Below are positions 1-8,134 of a DNA stretch of 12,103 nt, one piece after another. Position numbers and translations under genes: made by a program. The notes under the pieces were generated by a model. It had not been told where the DNA came from, did not search any database, and saw nothing but the letters and a program-made list of their open reading frames with translations. Origin of the DNA: Rubritepida sp. Lineage in GTDB: Bacteria > Pseudomonadota > Alphaproteobacteria > Acetobacterales > Acetobacteraceae. The first letter of the stretch is position 1, and each line of letters starts with the position of its first letter. Location: contig JACMRO010000143.1 of NCBI GenBank assembly GCA_014376425.1, positions 1 through 12,103 of the forward strand, read 5' to 3'.

Positions 1-596
1 GGCTTTGCGCACATCTGGGGAATGCCCGTCGCGATCCTCGCCAATAACGGCGTACTGTTTTCCGAAAGCGCGGTGGAGGGCGCCCACTTTATCGTGCTCG
101 CCTGCCAGCGCCGCATTCCCCTGCTGTTCCTGCAGAATATTTCCGGATTTATGGTCGGCCGCCGGTATGAGGCTGGCGGCATCGCCAAGGATGGCGCCAA
201 GCTGGTAACGGCCGTCGCCACCGCGGCCGTGCCGAAGATCACGGTGCTGATCGGCGGCAGCTTCGGCGCCGGCAATTACGGCATGTGCGGCCGCGCCTAT
301 TCGCCCCGCTTCCTGTTCAGCTGGCCCAACTCCCGCATCTCGGTCATGGGTGGCGAGCAGGCGGCCAGCGTGATGGCCACCATCCAGGACCGCGACTGGG
401 GCGAGGGCGAGGAGGAGGCCTTCAAGGCGCCGATCCGCGCCAAGTACGAGACCGAGGGCGACCCCTACTACGCCACCGCGCGGCTATGGGATGACGGCAT
501 CATCGCGCCGCATATGACGCGCGACGTGCTCGGCCTGGCGCTGGCGGCGGCGACCCAGGCGCCGATCGAGGCCACCCGATTCGGACTGTTCCGGAT

Positions 597-600
<4 letters not shown>
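1..600 (+). CDS. mccB: Methylcrotonyl-CoA carboxylase beta (carboxyltransferase) subunit, 5' truncated
   Basis: Carboxyltransferase subunit of a biotin-dependent acyl-CoA carboxylase. It moves CO2 from carboxybiotin on the alpha subunit to 3-methylcrotonyl-CoA in leucine/isovalerate breakdown, in the cytoplasm. The frame is open from the first base, so the start lies outside the window; 199 C-terminal residues are visible against roughly 530 for the family. Visible family features are the oxyanion-type glycine segment GGSFGAGNYGMCGRAYSPRF, then ISVMGGEQAA, and a C-terminal end (PIEATRFGLFRM) typical of complete MCC beta subunits. The NYGMCGRAYSPRF wording fits MCC better than propionyl- or acetyl-CoA carboxylases; geranyl-CoA carboxylase is the closest alternative. 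The stop TGA at 598-600 overlaps the GTG start of the biotin-carrying subunit, so the two are surely one operon. The gene name follows from the pair and this motif wording, not from a database match. Confidence 0.93.
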
Positions 601-2552
<1,952 letters not shown>

Positions 2553-2558
<6 letters not shown>

Positions 2559-2573
2559 CCTGCCGGCTCAGGC
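2553..2573. terminator. Inverted repeat between convergent genes, possible bidirectional terminator
   Basis: GCCTGA at 2553-2558 and TCAGGC at 2568-2573 form a perfect 6-bp stem around a 9-nt GC-rich spacer that can add two more pairs with a bulge. Each arm contains the stop codon of one of the two converging genes (TGA at 2556-2558 on plus, TGA read from 2568-2570 on minus). No T-run follows on either strand, so intrinsic termination is uncertain. Confidence 0.35.
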
Positions 2574-3008
2574 GCGGCCGAACGGGTTGGCCAGCATGAG
2601 CCCGACCGCGGGCATGCCGCCCGCCAGCGCCAGCACCGCGCCCATGGCGTTGTAGGCAGGCAGCGGCGGCGCTACCCGCAGCAGCAGCGCCAGCGCGCAG
2701 GATCGCTGGCCGTGCTGTGCCAGCGCCACCGCCGCCAGCACCGCGCTCTCATCGCCGGCGCTGCGCGGGCAGAGCGGGCAGTTCAACAGGGGGCGCACGG
2801 TGCGCAGCAGCGCATCGAGCGGGACGGCCAGCGCCTCGGCGCCCCCGGCGGCCAGGATCAGCGCGGCGGCGGGCAGGGGTGTGCGGGCGGCACCCCAGCC
2901 ACGCATCGCGTCCAGCAGCAGCGCCTCGGCGGGCGGCAGGGCGCCGATGTCCGGCCAGGGGGTCATGAGATGGGCGATGATGCGGCTGGGCAGTCCGTGG
3001 GTGGCCAT
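2568..3008 (-). CDS. Uncharacterised 146-residue protein with CPxCP motif, possibly iron-regulated
   Basis: I do not recognise a named family. The 146-residue protein is rich in Ala and Leu, looks mostly alpha-helical, and has no clear signal peptide. The notable motif is CPLCPR at residues 77-82, with one more cysteine at 104; two closely spaced Cys could bind a metal or form a disulphide, but this is inference. The ATG at 3006-3008 is preceded by a GGAGA ribosome-binding sequence with 5-nt spacing (3014-3018), supporting both the start and the reality of the gene. It is monocistronic: it converges on mccA 9 bp away, and the gene upstream on the same strand ends 93 bp earlier. The upstream gap holds a Fur-box-like palindrome over a promoter-like element, suggesting control by iron. 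A role in iron handling is only suggested by this control signal, not by homology. Confidence 0.72.
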   Translation of the reverse strand: MATHGLPSRIIAHLMTPWPDIGALPPAEALLLDAMRGWGAARTPLPAAALILAAGGAEALAVPLDALLRTVRPLLNCPLCPRSAGDESAVLAAVALAQHGQRSCALALLLRVAPPLPAYNAMGAVLALAGGMPAVGLMLANPFGRA

Positions 3009-3013
3009 GGCGA

Positions 3014-3018
3014 TCTCC
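3014..3018 (-). promoter_or_regulatory. Ribosome-binding site of the CPxCP protein gene
   Basis: Read on the minus strand this is GGAGA, 5 nt before the ATG at 3006-3008. It fixes the start of the small unrecognised gene. Confidence 0.55.
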
Positions 3019-3032
3019 GCTACTACAGCGGC

Positions 3033-3061
3033 AGGGTAGTGCTATTGAGAATGAATCGCAA
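3033..3061 (-). promoter_or_regulatory. Candidate sigma-70-type promoter of the CPxCP protein gene
   Basis: On the minus strand a -35-like TTGCGA (3056-3061) and a -10-like TACCCT (3033-3038) are separated by exactly 17 bp. Transcription would begin around 3025, giving a short leader that includes the GGAGA ribosome-binding site. The -10 is a poor match to TATAAT, so the call leans on spacing, position and overlap with the Fur-like palindrome. Confidence 0.4.
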
Positions 3062-3062
3062 C
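3044..3062. promoter_or_regulatory. Fur-box-like operator
   Basis: The imperfect palindrome TTGAGAATGAATCGCAA (3045-3061) matches its own reverse complement at 12 of 17 positions. On the minus strand it reads GTTGCGATTCATTCTCAAT, which resembles proteobacterial Fur sites of the type TGCGAATnATTCTCA. It stands out as an AT-richer island in very GC-rich DNA. It covers the -35 and spacer of the promoter reading into the 146-residue gene, where a bound repressor would block RNA polymerase. The neighbouring aminotransferase ends upstream of it, so that gene is not its target. Assignment to Fur rather than another regulator is by resemblance only. Confidence 0.5.
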
Positions 3063-3077
3063 ACCGGAGCCCGTGTG

Positions 3078-3095
3078 GCGGGCGGCCCGGCCCGC
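3078..3095 (-). terminator. GC-rich hairpin after the aminotransferase gene
   Basis: GCGGGC (3078-3083) and GCCCGC (3090-3095) form a perfect 6-bp stem with a 6-nt loop, 6 nt past the aminotransferase stop codon (3102-3104) in the direction of transcription. No T-run follows on the minus strand, so it is only a weak terminator candidate for the ligase-aminotransferase unit. Confidence 0.35.
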
Positions 3096-3101
3096 GGTCG
3101 G

Positions 3102-4481
3102 TCAGGCGATCTCGCGTTCTTCCTTCAATGCCCGGATCGTCGCCTGGAACGCCGCGGCCGTCTGCGCGATCACGTCGTCGCCATGCGTGGCGGAAAGGAT
3201 GCCGCCGCGATGGCCCATCGGGTCCACGCCGTTCACCACCATGCCCAGGTACATTTTCTGCGCCAGGCTTTTTCGCGCGTCCGGCTTGAAGGCGGCGGTG
3301 GGGAGGGCAAAGGCGTCGAACGCCTGCGGGTCCACATCCAGCCCGTCCGGGTTGGTGAAAATGTGGAAAAAGCTGAATTCGCCATAAACCGCCCAGGGCA
3401 CGTCTTCCGCCGCCAGCACGGCGTTCAGCGAGGACCGCATGGCTGCGCCGGCGGCATTGGCGCGGGCGCAGGCATCGGTATCGCGGATGGCCTTCAGCGT
3501 CTCGATGCCGGCGGCGGCGCTGACCGGGTTGGCGTTGTAGGTGCCGGGGTGCTTGATCTTCTCCCGGCCCTTCGCGGCACTGACCTCGAAATCGAGAAAG
3601 TCCAGCAGGTCGCGGCGCCCCGCCACCGCGCCGCCGGGCATGCCGCCGGCGACGATTTTCGCGAGTGTGCAGATGTCCGCCTGCACGCCCCGCGCCTCCT
3701 GCGCGCCGCCCGGCGCCAGGCGAAAGCCGGTCACCACCTCGTCCATGATGAGCAACACGCCATGCGTCTCGGTCAGCGCGCGCAGCGCAACCAGGAAGCT
3801 GCCGGGGATCGGCACCGCGCCGGTGGTAGCGCCGATCGGCTCCAGGATGACCGCCGCGATGTCGCCATCGGCCTCGAACAGCGCCCGCACCGCCTCGATG
3901 TCGTTGGGCGGCAGCAGCACCACACCCTCGGCCGTGGCGCTGGGCACACCCGGCGTGGGGGTGCCGTCGAAATGGCCGTCCACGCCGAAGGCCATGACGT
4001 CGTGCCAGCCATGATAGTGGCGGTGGAAGCGCAGGATCTTGTGGCGACCGGTGAAGGCGCGGCACAGGCGCACCGCCATGTGCGTGGCTTCGGTGCCGCT
4101 GGCCACGAAGCGCACGCGCTCGGCACATGGCACCATTTGCTGGATCAGCCGGGTCCAGTCCAGCTCCGCCGCGTGGCCAGCGCCGAACTGGCTGCCGCGG
4201 GCGACCTGTGCCTGCACCGCCTGCGTCACGCCGGGCGGGCAGTGGCCCAGCAGGTGCGAACCGTGGCCGCCGAACAGATCGATCAGCCGGTTGCCGTCGA
4301 CGTCCCATTTCAGCGGCCCGGCACCGCGCTCGACATAGAGCGGGTGCGGTTTCATCCAGCGGCTGTCATGCGCGATGCCGCTGGGCAGCATGCCCAGCGC
4401 GTCGCGGTACAAAGCCGCACTGCCGGGCGTGCGCCGGACGTATTCGTTGATGATCGCGCTGTTGCTGAGATGGCTGTCCAT
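3102..4481 (-). CDS. Class III PLP aminotransferase, glutamate-1-semialdehyde aminomutase-like
   Basis: A 459-residue fold-type I PLP enzyme of aminotransferase class III, cytosolic. Family features: SGTEA (residues 128-132, phosphate binding), FHRHYHGWHD (152-161), LLIMDEVVTGFR (243-254, with the PLP-pyridine Asp at 247), and the predicted Schiff-base lysine 275 in TLAKIVAGGMPGGAVAG. YGEFSFFHIFTNP and a C-terminal GGILSATHGDD stretch place it in the GSA-aminomutase-like branch. It differs from true HemL, which is shorter (about 430) and has a different active-site gate and C-terminus, so I do not call it hemL; the amino donor and acceptor are unknown. ATG at 4479-4481 lies 15 bp after the stop of the upstream acyl-CoA ligase gene, so the two are probably co-transcribed. 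Automatic pipelines may name it glutamate-1-semialdehyde 2,1-aminomutase or aspartate aminotransferase family protein. Confidence 0.9.
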   Translation of the reverse strand: MDSHLSNSAIINEYVRRTPGSAALYRDALGMLPSGIAHDSRWMKPHPLYVERGAGPLKWDVDGNRLIDLFGGHGSHLLGHCPPGVTQAVQAQVARGSQFGAGHAAELDWTRLIQQMVPCAERVRFVASGTEATHMAVRLCRAFTGRHKILRFHRHYHGWHDVMAFGVDGHFDGTPTPGVPSATAEGVVLLPPNDIEAVRALFEADGDIAAVILEPIGATTGAVPIPGSFLVALRALTETHGVLLIMDEVVTGFRLAPGGAQEARGVQADICTLAKIVAGGMPGGAVAGRRDLLDFLDFEVSAAKGREKIKHPGTYNANPVSAAAGIETLKAIRDTDACARANAAGAAMRSSLNAVLAAEDVPWAVYGEFSFFHIFTNPDGLDVDPQAFDAFALPTAAFKPDARKSLAQKMYLGMVVNGVDPMGHRGGILSATHGDDVIAQTAAAFQATIRALKEEREIA

Positions 4482-4496
4482 GGGCTCAGCCTGCCC

Positions 4497-6245
4497 CTAT
4501 TTCTGCAGCGCGAGAAGCACCGCGGCGTGTCGTTCCACCACGGCGCGGCGCTTGACCTTCATGGACGCCGTCAGCAGCCCGTTCTCGATGCTGAACGCCT
4601 CGTCCAGAGCTGCCCAGCGGCGGATGCGCTCGATGCTGGCGACCTTGGCGTTGACCCGCTTTACCGCGGCCTCCACCGCGGCGCCCTCGGCCGGTACCAG
4701 CAACGCCAGAATGCCAGGCTGGCCCTCGCCTGCCACCACCGCCTGGGTGATCTCGGGCTCGGCCATCAGCAGGGCTTCCAGCTTGGCCGGCGCGACCATA
4801 TCGCCGCCCAGCAGCTTGATGAAGTCGCGCTTGCGATCTGTGATGGAGATCCGGCCGTGTTCGTCGATGCGTCCCACATCGCCGGTGTGCAGCCACTTGC
4901 CCGCAAGGCCCGGGGCTTCCTGCAGCGCGGCGTCGGTAGCGGCCTGGTCGCCCCAGTAGCCGTCCATTACCAATTCGCCCTGGACCAGCAATTCGCCATC
5001 CCCGGCGATGGCGGCCCGCACGCCCTCGAGGGGCCGGCCTACGGTGCGGCGGTCATTGAAGTCGGGGGTGTTGACGCTGATCACCGGCCCCGCCTCGGTC
5101 TGGCCATAGCCCTGCACCACTGGCAGGCCCAGCGCCAGGAAGAAGCCCGACAGGTCGGGGTCCAGCCGCGCGCCGCCGCAGACCATGGCACGCAGCCGGC
5201 CGCCGAAGCGGGCGCGCACGCGCTCGGCCACCAGGCGATCCAGCAGCGCCGCCTGCAACCGCTCCACCGGGCCCAGCCGCGGCCCGTCCAGGCGCCGCAG
5301 TCCCAAAGCCAGGGCGCGGGCGAACAGCCGCTGCTTCCAGGTCGGCTCCTTTTCGGTCTGCGCCATGATGCGGGCGCGCAGCACCTCGAACAGGCGGGGC
5401 ACCGCGGTCAGCACGGCCGGCCTGAACTGCGCCATCTCCGCCGCGATGCGGTCGGCACCGCGGGAGAACACGATCTCCAGGCCCAGGCTGGGCAGGATGA
5501 AGCCGCCCACGGTGTGTTCGTAGCTGTGCGACATCGGCAGGAAGGAGAGGTAGCAGTCGCCCGGCTTCAGCAGCGGCGCCAGCAGCGGGGTGATCCCGGC
5601 CGTGTTGGACAGCATTGCCCGGTGCGGCAGCATCACGCCCTTGGGCGCGCCGCCGGTGCCGGAGGTGTAGATCAGGCAGGCCAAGCGGCCGGCTGGGATG
5701 TGGCTGACCTCGGCCATCAACGCGGCGACGTCGGCAGCGGGGGCGGCCAGCGAACCCCAGTCCAGCCTTTGGCCGATGCCTGGTTCGGGCGGCGCCGCCG
5801 GCCCGGGCGCCAGCGTCACCAGCGCGTCCAGCCCCAGGCCTTGTGCCGCGGCGGTGATCCGCCCCGCCATCGCATCGTCCGACACCACGGCGATGCGGGC
5901 GCCGCAATCGCGCAGGACATGCGCGTGGTCGGCGATCGTGTTGGTGGTGTAGGTCGGCACGGTGATGCCGCCGATCGCCATCACCGCGTTGTCGCAGACC
6001 AGGAATTCGGGCCGGTTCTCGCAGACCAGCAGCACCCGGTCGCCCGGCATCACTCCCAGGCGTCGCAGCCCGGCAGCCACCGCGGCCACCTGCAACGCGA
6101 AGTCGCCCCAGCGCAGCGCCTGCCACGCCCCGTCGCGCCAGTGGCGGGCCAGCACCCGGTCCGGGTGTTCTGCCGCCAGGCCGAGCATCATCGCCGGCAG
6201 GCTCTGCCAGCGTCCCTTCAAGCGTGCCCCCACTGGCCCGTCCAT
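4497..6245 (-). CDS. AMP-dependent long-chain fatty acid-CoA ligase family protein
   Basis: ANL-superfamily adenylate-forming enzyme that would activate a fatty acid or related carboxylic acid to its CoA thioester through an acyl-AMP. With the chosen start it has 582 residues, near the usual 580-620 for bacterial long-chain ligases of this type. Motifs (numbering from this start): ATP loop LIYTSGTGGAPKG at 191-203, YGQTEAGP at 380-387, WLHTGD at 451-456, hinge region TDRKRD at 469-474, and the C-terminal catalytic lysine region NGLLTASMKVKRR near 555-567. The C-terminus is complete, with stop at 4497-4499. The ATG at 6243-6245 is chosen because a GGGGGA stretch lies 9 nt upstream and the family homology starts soon after it. 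In-frame ATGs at 6291-6293 and 6324-6326 would add 16 or 27 residues, the latter overlapping the divergent peptidase gene. It leads a two-gene unit with the aminotransferase. Substrate chain length cannot be read from sequence. Confidence 0.92.
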   Translation of the reverse strand: MDGPVGARLKGRWQSLPAMMLGLAAEHPDRVLARHWRDGAWQALRWGDFALQVAAVAAGLRRLGVMPGDRVLLVCENRPEFLVCDNAVMAIGGITVPTYTTNTIADHAHVLRDCGARIAVVSDDAMAGRITAAAQGLGLDALVTLAPGPAAPPEPGIGQRLDWGSLAAPAADVAALMAEVSHIPAGRLACLIYTSGTGGAPKGVMLPHRAMLSNTAGITPLLAPLLKPGDCYLSFLPMSHSYEHTVGGFILPSLGLEIVFSRGADRIAAEMAQFRPAVLTAVPRLFEVLRARIMAQTEKEPTWKQRLFARALALGLRRLDGPRLGPVERLQAALLDRLVAERVRARFGGRLRAMVCGGARLDPDLSGFFLALGLPVVQGYGQTEAGPVISVNTPDFNDRRTVGRPLEGVRAAIAGDGELLVQGELVMDGYWGDQAATDAALQEAPGLAGKWLHTGDVGRIDEHGRISITDRKRDFIKLLGGDMVAPAKLEALLMAEPEITQAVVAGEGQPGILALLVPAEGAAVEAAVKRVNAKVASIERIRRWAALDEAFSIENGLLTASMKVKRRAVVERHAAVLLALQK

Positions 6246-6270
6246 CCTGTCGAATCCCCCGCCGGGCCGC

Positions 6271-6298
6271 TTGGCCCAGGCATTTTCACCCATATATG
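6271..6298 (+). promoter_or_regulatory. Candidate promoter of the peptidase-kinase operon in the divergent gap
   Basis: TTGGCC (6271-6276) and TATATG (6293-6298) are spaced by 16 bp in the 59-bp gap between the divergent ligase and peptidase genes. The element CATATATG is palindromic, so it could act as a -10 on either strand, but no good -35 is visible for the minus direction. With this -10, transcription would start close to the ATG at 6305, implying a leaderless or nearly leaderless message. Confidence 0.3.
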
Positions 6299-6304
6299 AG
6301 GCCC

Positions 6305-8134
6305 ATGCACACACGCCCAGGTCCATCCGAAATCTGCCGCGCGCCGCTCGATGCCGCGGGCGGCGAGGCCGCGTTGCCGTGCTGGAACCTCGACGACCTC
6401 TACAGGGGCATGGACGACCCGGCGCTGGAGCGGGATTTCGCCGCCGCCGAAGTAGCCGCCGCAGCCTTTAACGCGGCCCATCTGGGCAAGCTGGAGGCGC
6501 TGTCGGGCGACGCGCTGGCCGCCGCCATCGCCGAGTATGAGCGGATCGAGGAAGTGCTGGGCCGGGCGATGAGCTTCGCCAGCCTGATCTTTGCTTCCGA
6601 TGCGCAGAACACCGCCCATGGCCGGTTCTACCAGATGGCGCAGGAGAAGGTGACCGGCGTCAGCAGCCATCTGGTTTTCTTCGCGCTGGAGCTGAACCGG
6701 CTGGATGAGGCGGCGCTGGCGCGGAAACTGGCGGCATCGGCCGCCCTGGCGCGGTATCGCCCCTGGCTGCGCGACCTGCGCGTCTGGCGCGAGCACCAGC
6801 TGTCGGACGAGATGGAGCGCCTGCTGCACGAAAAGGAGGTGACCGGCCGCAACGCCTGGAACCGCCTGTTCGACGAGACGATGGCGAATATGACGGTGAC
6901 GGTGGAGGGCCAGGAGGTCTCGGTCAGCGCCGCGCTGAACCAGCTCAGCGACCGCGACCGGTCGAAGCGCGAGGCGGCGGCTAAGGGCGTGGGCGCGGCG
7001 TTCCAGTCCCGCATCCGGCTGTTCGGCCTGATCACCAACACGCTGGCGAAGGACAAGGAGGTGATGGACAAGTGGCGCCGCTATCCGCGCCCCGGCTCCG
7101 CCCGCAATCTGTCCAACATGGTCGAGGACGCGGTGGTGGATGCGCTGGTGGGCGCGGTGCGGGACAGCTTTCCGCGCCTGTCGCACCGCTACTACGCCAT
7201 GAAGGCGAAGTGGCTGGGGCTGGAGAAGATGCAGCACTGGGACCGCAATGCGCCGCTGCCCGAGGCGCTGGACGGTGCCATCGCCTGGCCCGACGCCGTC
7301 CGCCAGGTGCGCGACGCCTATGCCGGCTTCTCACCCAGGTTGGCGGAGGGCGCGGCGCCGTTCTTCGACCAGCCCTGGATCGACGCGGCACTGCGGCCGG
7401 GCAAGGCGAGCGGAGCCTTTGCCCACCCGACGGTGCCCAGCGCCCATCCCTATCTGCTGGTCAACTATCACGGCAAGGCCCGGGACGTGATGACGCTGGC
7501 CCACGAGCTGGGCCACGGCGTGCACCAGCGCCTGGCGGCAGGGCAGGGCTATCTGATGTCCTCCACGCCGTTGACCCTGGCCGAGACCGCCAGCGTCTTC
7601 GGCGAGATGCTGACCTTCCGCGCCATGCTGGACGCCGAGACCGACCCTGGCCGCCGCCGGCTGCTGCTGGCCGGTAAGGTCGAGGACATGCTGAACACGG
7701 TGGTCCGCCAGATCGCCTTCTACCGCTTCGAAATGCTGCTGCACGAGGCGCGGCGCGAGGGCGAACTTTCGGCCGAGCGCATCGGTGAATTGTGGCTGCA
7801 GGTGCAGACCGAAAGCCTGGGGCCGGCCTTCGAGTTCAGCCCGGACTACGCCTGCTATTGGGCCTACATCCCGCATTTCGTGCACTCGCCCTTCTACGTG
7901 TATGCCTATGCCTTCGGCGATTGCCTGGTGAACGCGCTGTATGGGGTGTTTCAGGATGGTTCCGTGCCGGGTTTTGAACAGAAATACCTGGACATGCTGG
8001 CCGCCGGCGGCACCCTGCGGCACCAGGAGCTGCTGGCGCCATTCGGCCTGGATGCGTCGGACCCCGGATTCTGGAAACGTGGCCTGGATGTGATTGCGGG
8101 CTTCATCGATGAACTGGAGCAGGCCGGTGGCTGA
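6305..8134 (+). CDS. pepF: M3-family oligoendopeptidase F
   Basis: A 609-residue cytosolic zinc metallopeptidase that cleaves short peptides. The zinc-binding signature HELGH is at residues 400-404 inside TLAHELGHGVHQ, and the third ligand Glu is predicted at 427 in LAETASVFGEM. An N-terminal WNLDDLYRGMDD segment and a C-terminal YAYAFGDCLVNALYGVF block are typical of the PepF branch of family M3, and the length is as expected. No signal peptide is seen. ATG 6305 is preferred because family homology begins about 25 residues later. ATG 6296 and GTG 6224 are in-frame alternatives, the latter running into the divergent ligase gene. None has a well-spaced ribosome-binding site (GAGG at 6298-6301 is only 3 nt from ATG 6305). 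The stop overlaps the start of the following ABC1-type kinase by 8 nt, pointing to a bicistronic operon. Confidence 0.94.
   Translation: MHTRPGPSEICRAPLDAAGGEAALPCWNLDDLYRGMDDPALERDFAAAEVAAAAFNAAHLGKLEALSGDALAAAIAEYERIEEVLGRAMSFASLIFASDAQNTAHGRFYQMAQEKVTGVSSHLVFFALELNRLDEAALARKLAASAALARYRPWLRDLRVWREHQLSDEMERLLHEKEVTGRNAWNRLFDETMANMTVTVEGQEVSVSAALNQLSDRDRSKREAAAKGVGAAFQSRIRLFGLITNTLAKDKEVMDKWRRYPRPGSARNLSNMVEDAVVDALVGAVRDSFPRLSHRYYAMKAKWLGLEKMQHWDRNAPLPEALDGAIAWPDAVRQVRDAYAGFSPRLAEGAAPFFDQPWIDAALRPGKASGAFAHPTVPSAHPYLLVNYHGKARDVMTLAHELGHGVHQRLAAGQGYLMSSTPLTLAETASVFGEMLTFRAMLDAETDPGRRRLLLAGKVEDMLNTVVRQIAFYRFEMLLHEARREGELSAERIGELWLQVQTESLGPAFEFSPDYACYWAYIPHFVHSPFYVYAYAFGDCLVNALYGVFQDGSVPGFEQKYLDMLAAGGTLRHQELLAPFGLDASDPGFWKRGLDVIAGFIDELEQAGG
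8116..8119 (+). promoter_or_regulatory. Ribosome-binding site inside the end of pepF deciding the kinase GTG start
   Basis: GGAG lies 7 nt before the GTG at 8127-8129 and is itself within pepF coding sequence. It favours GTG 8127 over the earlier ATG 8109 and TTG 8094. Confidence 0.5.

Noticed and set aside
2749..4308. A 519-codon minus-strand frame overlapping the aminotransferase in another frame
   Set aside because: It is Arg/Gly/Ala-rich without motifs, and the overlapping frame carries the full PLP enzyme.
2712..6299. A 1195-codon open frame on the plus strand, opposite the aminotransferase and ligase genes
   Set aside because: Its translation is a low-complexity run of Arg, Gly, His, Gln and Ala with no domain, while the minus strand encodes complete recognisable enzymes. 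Long antisense frames are expected at this GC content.
6224..6304. GTG at 6224 as the peptidase start
   Set aside because: It would overlap the divergent ligase gene and adds a stretch rich in Pro and Arg that is not typical of the family.
6246..6326. Longer N-termini for the acyl-CoA ligase (ATG at 6291-6293 or 6324-6326)
   Set aside because: The extra residues do not look like family sequence, have no ribosome-binding site, and the longest form overlaps the peptidase gene; ATG 6243-6245 is better placed.
8094..8126. Upstream TTG (8094) or ATG (8109) as the kinase start
   Set aside because: The GGAG at 8116-8119 serves the GTG at 8127 and lies downstream of both alternatives.
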